Made by a program: the position numbers and the translations under genes. A DNA stretch of 64,000 bases from Rubrobacter xylanophilus DSM 9941 (GTDB lineage Bacteria > Actinomycetota > Rubrobacteria > Rubrobacterales > Rubrobacteraceae): the NCBI RefSeq assembly GCF_000014185.1, contig NC_008148.1, forward strand, positions 2,584,001 through 2,648,000, in the 5' to 3' direction. Under the pieces are notes generated by a model. That model did no database searches and was not told the DNA's origin. It saw only the letters and a program-made list of their open reading frames with translations. This document shows positions 48,922 to 57,206 of this stretch, piece after piece (the first letter of the stretch is position 1; the number at the start of each line of letters is the position of its first letter).

Positions 48922-49185
48922 ATGGGCGTCATAAGCTGGATCGTGGTGGGCCTCATCGCCGGGCTTCTCGCCAAGCTGCTGATGCCCGGCGACGACCCGG
49001 GCGGCCTGATCATCACCACCATCCTCGGGATGGCCGGCGCGCTGGTGGGCGGCTTCCTGGTCGGGTTGCTCGGCGGGGCGGGGGTCACCGGCTTCAACAT
49101 CTGGTCGGTACTGGTGGCCACGCTGGGGGCCGTCATCCTGCTGGCGGTCTACCGGGCGCTGCTCGGGGGGCGCCGCAGGGTCTAG
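48922..49185 (+). CDS. GlsB/YeaQ/YmgE family small membrane protein
   Basis: 87 residues, three membrane helices: VISWIVVGLIAGLLAKLLMPGDDPGG, TILGMAGALVGGFLVGLLGG and ATLGAVILLAVYRALLG. Once called transglycosylase-associated protein; stress-linked, function unknown. ATG 48922 with GGGAGGA upstream. Ends on a CTAG shared with birA. Confidence 0.85.
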   Translation: MGVISWIVVGLIAGLLAKLLMPGDDPGGLIITTILGMAGALVGGFLVGLLGGAGVTGFNIWSVLVATLGAVILLAVYRALLGGRRRV

Positions 49186-49976
49186 AGAAACTCCCCCTGC
49201 AACCGCTCGACCTCGCCCTCGAAGACCTCCACCGTCCCGGAGGAGGTCCTGACCAGCAGCGCGCCCTCGGGGCCGAGGTCGACCGCCGTCCCCTCCAGGA
49301 CGCCGCCGAGCCGCCGCACCCGCACCCTCCTGCCCAGCGTGCACTCGAGCGCCCGCCAGTCCTCCAGCACGGCGCGGAACTCCCCCCCGACGCGCCCGAG
49401 CTCGACCTCCAGGCAGCCGAGCAGCAGCCCGAGGAGCTGCAGGAGGTCCACGTCGCGCCCCAGCTCCCGGCGGAGGGTGGTCGCCGCGGCGGAGCCGGTC
49501 TGCTCCGGGTCCAGGTTGGCGTTGAGCCCGATGCCGAGCACCGCGCACAGACCCTCCCCCCCGGCGGCCACCGTCTCGGCGAGGATGCCGCAGACCTTTC
49601 GCCCCCCCACGAGGAGGTCGTTGGGCCACTTTATGCGGGCCTCGACCCCCAGCTCCCAGAGGGCCTTCGCCCCGGCGACGGCCGCGGCCGGCGTGATCCT
49701 GTGCGCCGCGCCCGGAGCCAGCCCCGGGCGCAGCACGAGCGACATCCAGAGACCGCCCGGCGGCGAGGCCCAGTAGCGCCCGAGACGCCCCCGGCCGCCG
49801 GTCTGCACCCGGGCGAGCACCGCCGTACCGTGCCCCGCCCCCGCGCGGGCCAGCTCCCGCGCGCGCTCCTGGGTGGAGGGGAGCGACCCGTGGACCTCGG
49901 CCCGCCGGGCCAGCGGGCTGCCCAGGGCCTCGACGGAGGCCCCGTCGGGAAAACCGGTGTCGCGCGTCCCGTCCAT
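49182..49976 (-). CDS. birA: Biotin-[acetyl-CoA-carboxylase] ligase (BirA, group I)
   Basis: 264 residues without an N-terminal DNA-binding domain, so an enzyme only. Biotin-AMP site TAVLARVQTGGRGRLGRYWASPPGGLWMSLVLRP near residue 52-85 (GRGRLGR core), KWPNDLLVGGRKVCGILAE near 118, GIGLNANLD near 148, and a C-terminal SH3-like domain with GTAVDLGPEGALLV. Attaches biotin to carboxylase subunits. ATG 49976; a TAAACT box lies at 49992-49997. Confidence 0.9.
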   Translation of the reverse strand: MDGTRDTGFPDGASVEALGSPLARRAEVHGSLPSTQERARELARAGAGHGTAVLARVQTGGRGRLGRYWASPPGGLWMSLVLRPGLAPGAAHRITPAAAVAGAKALWELGVEARIKWPNDLLVGGRKVCGILAETVAAGGEGLCAVLGIGLNANLDPEQTGSAAATTLRRELGRDVDLLQLLGLLLGCLEVELGRVGGEFRAVLEDWRALECTLGRRVRVRRLGGVLEGTAVDLGPEGALLVRTSSGTVEVFEGEVERLQGEFL

Positions 49977-50030
49977 GTCCCGGCAGCCGGTAGTTTACAT
50001 CCCCGCAACCCGCCACCGGCGGATGCATGG

Positions 50031-50036
50031 TATAAA
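50031..50036 (+). promoter_or_regulatory. -10 box (TATAAA) of the leaderless DedA gene
   Basis: TATAAA ends 8 bases before the GTG at 50045; no ribosome-binding site between them. Confidence 0.5.
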
Positions 50037-50044
50037 GGCGGCCT

Positions 50045-50713
50045 GTGATAGAGGCCCTGGCAAACTTTCTCCGTTCGATCCCCCACTCCCCGGGGGGCCT
50101 CCTCTCCTTCATCACCGGCCTGCTCCTCGCCCACGGCTACCTGGTGGTCTTTCTGGGGGCGGCGCTGGACAACTTCGGGCTGCCCTCCTCGGGGGACATA
50201 GTCCTCTTCGCCGGGGGCTGGCTCGCCAACACCAGCCCGCGGGTCGACCTTCCGTTCATCATGCTCGCGGGCTTCTGCGGCGCGCTGGTCTCGGACAACT
50301 CGGTCTACTGGGTCGGCAGGATCGGCGGGCGGCCGCTCATCTCGCGCGTCCTCAAGATGCGCTTCCTGCACTTCCTGATCAACGAGCGAAGCCTCACGAA
50401 GGCCGAGCGGTACTTCGAGGGCCACGGCGGCAAGACGGTCTTCGCCGGGCGCTTCGGCCCCGGGCTCAGGAGCATGACCCCGCTCTTCGCCGGGGTCTCC
50501 CGGATGAACTACTACCGCTTTCTGCCCTACAACCTCGCGGCGGTCACCCTCTGGTCGGTGGCCTACTCGCTCGTGGGCTACGTGTTCGGCGAGTACTGGG
50601 ACGAGCTCTTGACCGCGGCCCGTTCCTTCGGCTACGGGGTGGTGGCGCTCGTGGCGCTCGCGCTCGGGCTCTACGCCTACCGGCGCGCCAGAAAGCGCCG
50701 GCGGAGGCCCTAG
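50045..50713 (+). CDS. DedA/SNARE-associated family membrane protein
   Basis: 222 residues, five or six membrane helices. Motifs: FLGAALDNFGLPSSGDIVLFAGGW (E-to-D variant of the family GxxxPxPxE loop), GALVSDNSVYWVGRIGG and FAGRFGPGLRSMTPLFAGVSRM (core FGPGLRSMTPLFAG). Relatives move undecaprenyl phosphate or other lipids and support proton-motive force. Leaderless GTG start. Confidence 0.85.
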   Translation: MIEALANFLRSIPHSPGGLLSFITGLLLAHGYLVVFLGAALDNFGLPSSGDIVLFAGGWLANTSPRVDLPFIMLAGFCGALVSDNSVYWVGRIGGRPLISRVLKMRFLHFLINERSLTKAERYFEGHGGKTVFAGRFGPGLRSMTPLFAGVSRMNYYRFLPYNLAAVTLWSVAYSLVGYVFGEYWDELLTAARSFGYGVVALVALALGLYAYRRARKRRRRP

Positions 50714-51168
50714 CCCCCGTCCTCCCGGACCACCAGCACCGGGCAGTGGGCGTGGCGGACCACCGAGTCCGAGACGCTGCCCATCAGGGCCCGCCGCAGG
50801 CCGGTCAGCCCGCGGCTGCCGACCACGATGAGCCCCGCGCCGATCTCCTCGGCGAGGCGCACGATCTCCTCGTCCGCCCGGCCCTCCCTGAGGTGGGCCT
50901 CCTCCACGTTCGCCCCCTCGGCCTCGAGCCGCTCCCGCTGCCGCTCCAGAAAGCCGCGCGCCTCCTCCCGCAGCTTCCCCATCTCGGACTCCAACCGCTC
51001 GCGCTGGAAGAAGTGCGGGTACGGCGGGTGCAGGGCCGTGGGCAGCACGTAGACGAGGTGCAGCGCGGAGCCGGTCTTCCCGGCGAGCTCCGCGGCCGCC
51101 CGGGCCGCAAGCCCCGCCTCGCGCGAGCCGTCGGTGGCGAGCAGGATCCTCCTCGGAAAAAAGCTCAT
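50710..51168 (-). CDS. Universal stress protein (UspA family)
   Basis: 152 residues, one Usp domain. RRILLATDGSREAGLAARAAAELA at the N-terminus and the ATP-binding motif GLIVVGSRGLTGLRRALMGSVSDSVVRHAHCPVLVV (GxxG-9x-GS form) at the C-terminus. Predicted to bind ATP; role in stress survival. ATG 51168. Ends on a CTAG shared with the DedA gene. Confidence 0.9.
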   Translation of the reverse strand: MSFFPRRILLATDGSREAGLAARAAAELAGKTGSALHLVYVLPTALHPPYPHFFQRERLESEMGKLREEARGFLERQRERLEAEGANVEEAHLREGRADEEIVRLAEEIGAGLIVVGSRGLTGLRRALMGSVSDSVVRHAHCPVLVVREDGG

Positions 51169-51265
51169 CTCTCAGGCGCCTCCTTCCCTCCCCGGAAGAT
51201 ACCCCAGCAGACACCCGGGGGCAACCCGGCGTCGCTCTGGTAAACTCCCTCCCGGAGGAAGGCCG

Positions 51266-52441
51266 GTGACCAGCCCCGGAGAGGAAGGGCCAGAGACGCA
51301 GGATCTCGAGCGACGCAACCGCGAGCTTGCCGCCGTCAACGCCGTCGCCCGGGAGCTCAACCGCTCCGTGGACCTGCAGGAGGCGCTCCGGTTCACCCTC
51401 GCGCGGGTCGCCGAGCTCCTGGGACTAAAGACCGGCTGGGTCTGGCTGATGGACGGCGGGGAGCCCTACCTGGCCGCCACCATGAACCTCCCCTCGGTCC
51501 TGGCGGAGAACCCGCCGCTGATGGACGGCTCGCGCTACTGCTACTGCCTCGACACCTACAAAAAAGGCGACCTCCTGGAGGGGGCGGCGAACGTGAACGT
51601 CCTGGCTTGCAGCCGGCTCTCGGGGCTGGTGGACGGCACCGACGGCCTGCGCTACCACGCGAGCATCCCCCTCTACTCGGGAGAGACGAAGCTCGGCGTG
51701 ATGAACGTCGCCAGCCACGACTGGCGCAGCCTCTCGCGGGAAGACCTGCGGCTCCTGTACACCATAGGCGACCTGCTGAGCATCGCCGTGGAGCGGGCCC
51801 GCCTCTTCGCCCGCAGCGCCCTGCTCGGGGCCTCCGAGGAGCGCAACCGGCTGGCGCGCGAGATCCACGACACCATAGCCCAGGGCCTGGCGGCGACGGC
51901 GCTCCGGCTGGAGACGGCGGAGGCGCTGCTGGAGGCCGGCTCCCCCGCGGAGGCCAGGAAGGAGATCTCCCGCGCCCTCGCCCTCACCCGGACGAACCTG
52001 GAGGAGGCCCGCCGTTCGGTGCTGGACCTCCGGGCCGCCCCGCTGGAGGGGCGCTCCCTCGCCGAGGCGCTCGCCCTGCTGGCCGAGAGCCAGGAGCGTG
52101 AGAGCGGCATCCCCGTCCGCTTCCGCGCCGTCAACGGCGCGCGGCCCCTGCCGCCGCGGGTGGAGACGGGGCTGTACCGCATCTGCCAGGAGGCCCTGAA
52201 CAACGCCGCCCGGCACGCGGAGGCCAGCCGGATAGAGGTGCTCCTCACCCTGACCCCCGGGGAGGCCCGGCTGCGGGTGGAGGACGACGGCCGGGGCCTC
52301 GACCCCTCCCCCGCGCCGCCCGGGCGGCACGGGATCCTGGGCATGCGGGAGCGGGCCCGGCTTCTCGGGGGACGGCTCGAGATCTCCGAAGCCCCCGGGG
52401 GAGGCGCGCGGGTGGAGGCGGCGGTGCCTCTGGAGGGGTAG
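51266..52441 (+). CDS. GAF-domain histidine kinase (NarL/DesK-type, HisKA_3)
   Basis: 391 residues from GTG 51266 (CGGAGGAAGG upstream, TAAACT -10 at 51241). GAF domain about residues 25-180, with a Cys-rich patch [10 protein letters not shown] and NVLACSRL; dimerisation helix with the phospho-His in [26 protein letters not shown] ([10 protein letters not shown]) near residue 205; HATPase with [24 protein letters not shown] and [15 protein letters not shown]. No membrane segment: a cytoplasmic sensor. The next gene is its response regulator, with a 1-base overlap. Confidence 0.9.
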   Translation: MTSPGEEGPETQDLERRNRELAAVNAVARELNRSVDLQEALRFTLARVAELLGLKTGWVWLMDGGEPYLAATMNLPSVLAENPPLMDGSRYCYCLDTYKKGDLLEGAANVNVLACSRLSGLVDGTDGLRYHASIPLYSGETKLGVMNVASHDWRSLSREDLRLLYTIGDLLSIAVERARLFARSALLGASEERNRLAREIHDTIAQGLAATALRLETAEALLEAGSPAEARKEISRALALTRTNLEEARRSVLDLRAAPLEGRSLAEALALLAESQERESGIPVRFRAVNGARPLPPRVETGLYRICQEALNNAARHAEASRIEVLLTLTPGEARLRVEDDGRGLDPSPAPPGRHGILGMRERARLLGGRLEISEAPGGGARVEAAVPLEG

Positions 52442-53064
52442 TGGAGGGGATCCGCATCCTCGTCGCCGACGACCACCCCATGCTGCGCGAGGGGCTCTCG
52501 GCCGTGCTGGGCACCCGCCCCGGCTTCGAGGTCGTGGGAGAGGCCGGGGACGGCGAGGAGGTCCTGCGGCTGGCCTCCGGGCTGCGCCCGGACGTAGTGC
52601 TCCTGGACCTGGAGATGCCCGGCACCGGCGGCGTCGAGGTCCTGCGGCGGCTGCGCGGGCTCGACGACCCGCCGAAGGTCGTGGTCTTCACCGCCTACGA
52701 CGACGAGCGCCTCCTCGAGGCGCTGCGCGAAGGGGCTCGGGGGTGCCTGCTCAAGGGCGCCTCGCGGACCGAGATCTTCGACGCCGTGCGCACCGTCCAC
52801 GCGGGGGGCTCCGTGATCCCGCCGGAGATAACGGCTCGAGTCCTGAAGGAGATGCGCGGCGAGAGCGAGCCCCTGACGCCGCGGGAGCTGGAGGTGCTCC
52901 GGCTGGTCGCCCGCGGGCTGACCAACCGCGAGGTGGCGAGGGCGTTGTTTATCAGCGAGCGGACGGTGAAGTTCCACGTCTCCTCGCTGCTGGCGAAGCT
53001 CCGGGCGGAAAACCGCACCCAGGCCGTGGCCATCGCCCGCGAGCGCGGCCTGCTGCGCGCCTGA
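52441..53064 (+). CDS. NarL/LuxR-type response regulator
   Basis: 207 residues. Receiver: [20 protein letters not shown] (acidic pair), phospho-Asp in [18 protein letters not shown] near residue 55, Thr in [10 protein letters not shown] and Lys in GCLLKGAS. Output domain [43 protein letters not shown] (core [19 protein letters not shown]) near 145-185. GTG 52441 in TAGTG overlap with the kinase. Targets unknown. Confidence 0.9.
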   Translation: MEGIRILVADDHPMLREGLSAVLGTRPGFEVVGEAGDGEEVLRLASGLRPDVVLLDLEMPGTGGVEVLRRLRGLDDPPKVVVFTAYDDERLLEALREGARGCLLKGASRTEIFDAVRTVHAGGSVIPPEITARVLKEMRGESEPLTPRELEVLRLVARGLTNREVARALFISERTVKFHVSSLLAKLRAENRTQAVAIARERGLLRA

Positions 53065-53085
53065 GCGGCACCTCCCTGTACCTCC

Positions 53086-53105
53086 GTACGGGACGAAGAC
53101 CGTAC
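53086..53105. repeat. Inverted repeat GTACGG-N8-CCGTAC
   Basis: A perfect 6-base inverted repeat with an 8-base loop, 21 bases after the response-regulator stop and upstream of the next small gene. Could be a terminator stem (no T run) or a dimeric regulator site. Confidence 0.35.
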
Positions 53106-53181
53106 CCCGGCACGATGCCCCACACCCCCCGCCGTTGCATCCTCTGAGCGCAGACGGACCCGCGAGAGGAGGAGGCACGGC

Positions 53182-53367
53182 ATGCTCCACGACATGGGAC
53201 ACGAGGTCTGGCAGGACCGCCGCAGGGAGCTTCTGCGCGAGGCGGCGGAGCACGCCCTCGCGCGCCGGGCGCGGGGAGGGCGCGCCCCCGGGGGCCGCTC
53301 CCTTCTTTGCCGCCTCTCGAGGACGCGTGGAAGGCTCGTCGCAAGGCACGAAGGAGGGCTCGGATGA
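53182..53367 (+). CDS. Small basic hypothetical protein, 61 residues
   Basis: ATG 53182 with a strong GAGAGGAGGAGG upstream. The product, starting MLHDMGHEVWQDRRRELLREAAEHALARRAR, has one Arg/Glu/Ala-rich helix and a basic tail. Such short helical proteins are common in actinobacteria; function unknown. Its TGA overlaps the ATG of the next gene. Confidence 0.5.
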   Translation: MLHDMGHEVWQDRRRELLREAAEHALARRARGGRAPGGRSLLCRLSRTRGRLVARHEGGLG

Positions 53368-53699
53368 ACCGCGAACTGCTGGAGTCGCTGGAGGGCGAGG
53401 TGCTCGGCTGGCCCGGGGTGGTCGGAGAGCGGGGAGACGGCATCACCGTCTACCGGTACGGGCGGCGCCAGATCGGGCACGTCCACCACGACGGGGTCGC
53501 CGACCTGCCGTTCCCGAGGGAGGTCCACGAGAGGCTCGTCTCGGAGGGCCGCGCGGAGCCGCACCGGGGCGGCTTCCGGGGCGTGGTGAGCTACCGCCTC
53601 CGCTCCCCGGAGGACGTGCCCGGGGCCGTGGCGCTCTTCCGGATGGGCTACGAGCGGGCGAGGGCGGCGGCCGAGCGGCGCGCCGCCGGGCAGGGGTAG
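53364..53699 (+). CDS. DUF5519 (luciferase-domain) protein
   Basis: 111 residues. Recognised by the pattern GITVYRYGRRQIGHVHHDGVADLPFPREVHERLVSEGRAEPH (core GRRQIGHVHHDGVADLPFP), followed by VSYRLRSPEDVPGAVALFRMGYERA. The family is annotated as luciferase-like domain but no activity is known. ATG 53364 with AAGGAGGG upstream, coupled to the preceding small gene. Confidence 0.75.
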   Translation: MNRELLESLEGEVLGWPGVVGERGDGITVYRYGRRQIGHVHHDGVADLPFPREVHERLVSEGRAEPHRGGFRGVVSYRLRSPEDVPGAVALFRMGYERARAAAERRAAGQG

Positions 53700-53712
53700 A
53701 CGGGAGCGCCCC

Positions 53713-54033
53713 ATGGAGAGGGTGACGCACGTCCCCGGGCACACGCCCGGGGCAACGGCCTTCCTGTGGGAGACCGGGGAGCACCGCGTCCTGTTCACCG
53801 GCGACACGGTCTTCTTCGCCCGGGGCCGGTGGAGGGCCGCGGTGCTCGACGGGGTCAGCGACCGGGAGAGGTACGTCGAGAGCCTCGAGCTGCTCCGCTC
53901 CCTCGAGTTCGACACGGTCGTGCCCGGCATCGCGCCCGCCGGAGAACCCTTCTACGAGACCGTCGAGGGGGCGGAGGCCCGGCGGCGCATAGGCGAGATC
54001 GCCGGGAGGCTCCGCCGCGGCGAGAGCGGCTGA
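53713..54033 (+). pseudogene. N-terminally truncated metallo-beta-lactamase-fold gene
   Basis: The 106-residue frame holds only the second half of an MBL-fold hydrolase: VTHVPGHTPGATAFLWE (motif with the third metal His), VLFTGDTVFFARGRW (bridging Asp) and a helical C-terminus. The first half with HxHxDH is absent here and upstream. No good ribosome site precedes ATG 53713. So this is either a remnant or a small protein without hydrolase activity. Confidence 0.6.
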
Positions 54034-54064
54034 GAGAGATCCGGAGACGGGAGGACACGACACC

Positions 54065-55216
54065 ATGGACGACCCAGGACCACGCACCGCCCTTATCACC
54101 GGAGCCTCCCGCGGGCTCGGGCTCGCTCTCGCCCGGCACCTCGCCGGGCGCGGCTGGCGCCTCCTCATAGACGCCCGCGGCGCCGGGGCGCTCGAGAGGG
54201 CCCGCACGGAGCTGGCCGGGAGGACGGAGGTCGTCGCCGTCCCCGGCGACGTGACCGACGCGCGTCACCGCCGGGCGCTCGCCGAGGCGGCCCGCGCCCT
54301 CGGCGGCCTCGACGCCGTCGTCAACAACGCCGGCATCCTCGGCCCGAGCCCGCAGCCCGCCCTGCTGGACTACCCCCTCGACGCGCTGGAGGAGGTCTAC
54401 CGGACAAACGTCCTCGCCCCGCTCGGCGTGCTGCAGGCGGTCCGGGGGGAGCTTAGACCGGGCGCGCGCATAATCAACGTCACGAGCGACGCCGCGGTGG
54501 AGCCCTACCCCGGCTGGGGAGGCTACGGCTCGGCGAAGGCCGCCCTCGAGCAGCTCTCCAGCATACTCGCCGCCGAGAACCCGGACCTGCGCGTCTACCA
54601 GGCCGACCCCGGCGACATGCGCACCGCGATGCACCAGGCGGCGTTCCCCGGCGAGGACATAAGCGACCGGCCACCGCCGGAGAACAGCGCGCCGGGGCTC
54701 GTCGCCCTGCTCGAGGGGGACCTCCCGGGCGGCCGCTACCGGGTGGCGGAGATCCCCACGGAGGGCGCGGCGCAGGTCGGGGCGCAAGACGGGGCTCGAG
54801 AAGGTGCGCCGGGCGGCGTCCGGGAGCTGCGGGTGGCGCTCGCGGTCGAGGACTTCGAGCGAGCCGCCTCGCTCTACGGCGAGGCGCTCGGGCTGGAGCT
54901 CGTCGAGAGCTGGGACCGCCCCGACGGGCGAGGCGCGATCTTCGCCGCGGGCCGGGCGACCGTCGAGGTACTCGACCCCGGGTCGGCGAGGAGCGTGGAC
55001 CTCATCGAGGCCGGAGGCCCGGTCTCCGGTCCCGTACGCCTCGCCCTGCGCGTCCCGGACGTAGAGGCGGCCTCGGAGGCCCTGCTCGGGGCAGGGCTCG
55101 AGCCCGAGGGCGGCCCCGTCTCGACGCCGTGGGGAGACCTCAACCGCAGGCTGCGAACGCCGGAGGGGCTGCAACTGACCCTCTTCCGGCCCGCCGACGA
55201 GAAGGAGCGAGTTTGA
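54065..55216 (+). CDS. Short-chain dehydrogenase fused to a glyoxalase-fold domain
   Basis: 383 residues. Residues 1-230 are a classical SDR: ALITGASRGLGLALARHLAG (cofactor loop), VVNNAGILG, INVTSDAAVEPYPGWGGYGSAKAALEQL with catalytic Ser, Tyr and Lys, and DPGDMRTAMH. A linker of about 25 residues (QVGAQDGAREGAPGG) leads to a VOC/glyoxalase domain at about 257-383: LRVALAVEDFERAASLYGEALGLEL, DPGSARSVDLIEAG, RLRTPEGLQLTLF. Such a fusion is unusual; the second domain may bind a metal or small molecule related to the SDR substrate. ATG 54065, stop overlapping the QueA-like TTG. Confidence 0.8.
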   Translation: MDDPGPRTALITGASRGLGLALARHLAGRGWRLLIDARGAGALERARTELAGRTEVVAVPGDVTDARHRRALAEAARALGGLDAVVNNAGILGPSPQPALLDYPLDALEEVYRTNVLAPLGVLQAVRGELRPGARIINVTSDAAVEPYPGWGGYGSAKAALEQLSSILAAENPDLRVYQADPGDMRTAMHQAAFPGEDISDRPPPENSAPGLVALLEGDLPGGRYRVAEIPTEGAAQVGAQDGAREGAPGGVRELRVALAVEDFERAASLYGEALGLELVESWDRPDGRGAIFAAGRATVEVLDPGSARSVDLIEAGGPVSGPVRLALRVPDVEAASEALLGAGLEPEGGPVSTPWGDLNRRLRTPEGLQLTLFRPADEKERV

Positions 55217-56310
55217 ACCTTCTGACGGAGAAGCCGGTGAACGAACGCTTCGCGCCCGCACCGGAGCCGATGGACTTCCGCCTGCCGCCGGAGCTCGAGG
55301 CCTCCGAGCCGCCGGAGGCGCGGGGCCTCGAGCGCGACGCGGTGCGCCTGATGGTCTCGCGCCCCGGCGGCGGGGTGGCCCACGCCCGCTTCCGAGACCT
55401 GCCGCGGTTCCTGGAGCCGGGGGACCTCCTCGTCGTCAACACGAGCGGCACCATGAAGGCCGCGCTCGACGCCCGGCGGGAGGACGGCGCGCCGCTGGAG
55501 CTGCGCCTCTCCACCCGGCTGCCCGCCGGGCTGTGGACCGTGGAGCTGCGCCGGCCCGCAGGCGGCGCCACCGAGCCCTTCGGGGGAGCCTCGGCCGGCG
55601 AGGTGCTGCGCCTGCCGGGGAGCGGGAGAGCGGCCCTGCACGCGCGCTACAGGCACGCCGGCGGGGCGGAGAGCCCGCGGCTGTGGGTGGCGACGCTGGA
55701 CCTGCCGGCCCCTCTCGGAGAGTACCTCGAGCGGCACGGGCGGCCCATCCGCTACGGCTACGTCGGCGAGGAGTGGCCGATAGGCTACTACCGCACCGCC
55801 TACGCCACGGAGGACGGCAGCGCAGAGATGCCCTCGGCGGGCCGGGCGTTCACGCCGGAGGTGATCACGCGCCTCGTCGCGCGCGGGGTGCAGGTCGCGC
55901 CCCTCGTGCTGCACACCGGCGTCTCGAGCCTCGAGAGCGACGAGCCGCCCTACGAGGAGTTCTACCGCGTCCCGCCCGAAACTGCGCGCCTGGCGAACAT
56001 GGCGCGGGAGGCCGGCGGTCGCGTCGTCGCCGTCGGCACGACGGTGGTGCGGGCCCTCGAGACGGTATCGGACGGGCGCGGGGTCGTCCATCCCGGCGAG
56101 GGCTGGACCGGCCTCGTAGTCACCCCAGAGCGCGGCGTGCGCGCGGTGGACGCCCTCGTCACGGGGCTGCACGAGCCGCGCTCCTCGCACCTCGCGATGC
56201 TGGAGGCCGTCGCCGGGAGAGAGCACCTGCGCCTCGCCTACGACGAGGCCCTGAAGGAGCGCTACCTCTGGCACGAGTTCGGGGACCTGCACCTCATCCT
56301 GCGCTTCTAG
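55213..56310 (+). CDS. QueA-like S-adenosylmethionine:tRNA ribosyltransferase-isomerase family protein
   Basis: 365 residues from TTG 55213, with AAGGAG five bases upstream and TTGA overlap with the SDR stop. Family motifs: MDFRLPPELEASEPPEARGLERDAVRLMV, FLEPGDLLVVNTSGTMKAAL, VAPLVLHTGVSSLESDEPPYEEFYRVP (QueA has HVGxGTFxPV here; this copy has HTGVSSLESDE), VAVGTTVVRALETV and HEPRSSHLAMLEAVAG. QueA adds the cyclopentene precursor to tRNA in queuosine synthesis, but no other queuosine gene is near and the motif differs, so it may act on another substrate. Confidence 0.75.
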   Translation: MNLLTEKPVNERFAPAPEPMDFRLPPELEASEPPEARGLERDAVRLMVSRPGGGVAHARFRDLPRFLEPGDLLVVNTSGTMKAALDARREDGAPLELRLSTRLPAGLWTVELRRPAGGATEPFGGASAGEVLRLPGSGRAALHARYRHAGGAESPRLWVATLDLPAPLGEYLERHGRPIRYGYVGEEWPIGYYRTAYATEDGSAEMPSAGRAFTPEVITRLVARGVQVAPLVLHTGVSSLESDEPPYEEFYRVPPETARLANMAREAGGRVVAVGTTVVRALETVSDGRGVVHPGEGWTGLVVTPERGVRAVDALVTGLHEPRSSHLAMLEAVAGREHLRLAYDEALKERYLWHEFGDLHLILRF

Positions 56311-56313
56311 GGG

Positions 56314-56742
56314 CTAGCCCTCCGGACGCACGGCCGCCGCGGTCTGGGAGACGAACTCGGAGAGGGTCTGCCCTTGCAGGTAGTCCAGGATGGCCTCCTG
56401 CCCCTCCTCCCAGGCCTCGTGCATCGCGCACGGGGCCCCGGTGCCGCAGGCCCGCTCCTCCATGATGCAGCGTGTCACCTCGAAGGGCCCCTCGATGGCC
56501 TCCACGGCCTCCCGCAGCGTGATCTGCTCGGGAGAGCGGGCGAGCTCCGAGCCCCCGCCCCGGCCCTCGCTGCTGCGGACCAGCCGCGCGCGGGAGAGCT
56601 TGGCCAGCACCCGGGCCAGAAGCCTGCGCGGGATGCCGGTATCCGCGGAGATGGTGTCCGCCGTCACCCTCCGGTTGACGCGGGCCAGGTAGATCAGGGC
56701 GCGCAGCGCGTAGCGGCCCTCGCTGGAGAGCTCGAGCCTCAT
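56314..56742 (-). CDS. Rrf2-family transcriptional regulator
   Basis: 142 residues. Winged helix: LELSSEGRYALRALIYLA and ADTISADTGIPRRLLARVLAKLSRARLVRSSEGRGGG (core DTGIPRRLLARVLAKL). Three cysteines in RCIMEERACGTGAPCAMHEAW near residues 92-105 (C-x6-C-x5-C) resemble the Fe-S ligands of IscR/NsrR, with one extra residue in the first gap. Probable iron-sulfur or redox sensor. ATG 56742. Confidence 0.85.
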   Translation of the reverse strand: MRLELSSEGRYALRALIYLARVNRRVTADTISADTGIPRRLLARVLAKLSRARLVRSSEGRGGGSELARSPEQITLREAVEAIEGPFEVTRCIMEERACGTGAPCAMHEAWEEGQEAILDYLQGQTLSEFVSQTAAAVRPEG

Positions 56743-56830
56743 CCGCCTCTGTCCTTCGAGGAAGAGCGCATGGCCGAAGTACACGATACCACCCCGCAGC
56801 GGGCGACGCACGCCCCGCGCCCGGGGGTGG

Positions 56831-56836
56831 TAAGCT
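56831..56836 (+). promoter_or_regulatory. -10 box (TAAGCT) of the leaderless cupin gene
   Basis: TAAGCT ends 7 bases before the GTG at 56844. Confidence 0.5.
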
Positions 56837-56843
56837 CGGGGCG

Positions 56844-57206
56844 GTGGAAGAGGCCGTCTTTCTGGACCTGGCGCGAGCGGCCGCGGAGGCCGGGGACCGC
56901 CGGGGTGCGGTGTGGACGCTCGCCGGCTCCGGGGAGCTGAACGCCAACCTCCTGCGCTTCCCGGCCGGCGGCGGGGTGGAGGAGCACGTCAACGAAGCGG
57001 TGGACGTCCTGCTGGTAGGCGTCTCCGGGGAGGGGGCGGTGAGGGTCGGCGCCGAGGAGCACCGGCTGCGCCCGGGGACGCTCGTCGTGGTCCCCAAGGG
57101 GGCCAGGCGGAGCCTGCGCGGCCTCTCCGCGGACTTCTCCTGCCTGAGCGTCCACCGCAGGCGGGGCCCCCTCCTCCCGGGACGAAGGGCCCCCGGCCCA
57201 GGCTAG
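56844..57206 (+). CDS. Small cupin-domain protein
   Basis: 120 residues. Single cupin barrel: NANLLRFPAGGGVEEHVNEAVDVLLVGVSGEGAVRVG (with EEHVNEAVD as the first metal motif, His and Glu) and HRLRPGTLVVVPKGARRSLRG. The second motif lacks a clear His ligand, so metal binding may be weak. Leaderless GTG start; ends on a CTAG shared with the glycosyltransferase gene. Divergent from the Rrf2 gene. Confidence 0.75.
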   Translation: MEEAVFLDLARAAAEAGDRRGAVWTLAGSGELNANLLRFPAGGGVEEHVNEAVDVLLVGVSGEGAVRVGAEEHRLRPGTLVVVPKGARRSLRGLSADFSCLSVHRRRGPLLPGRRAPGPG

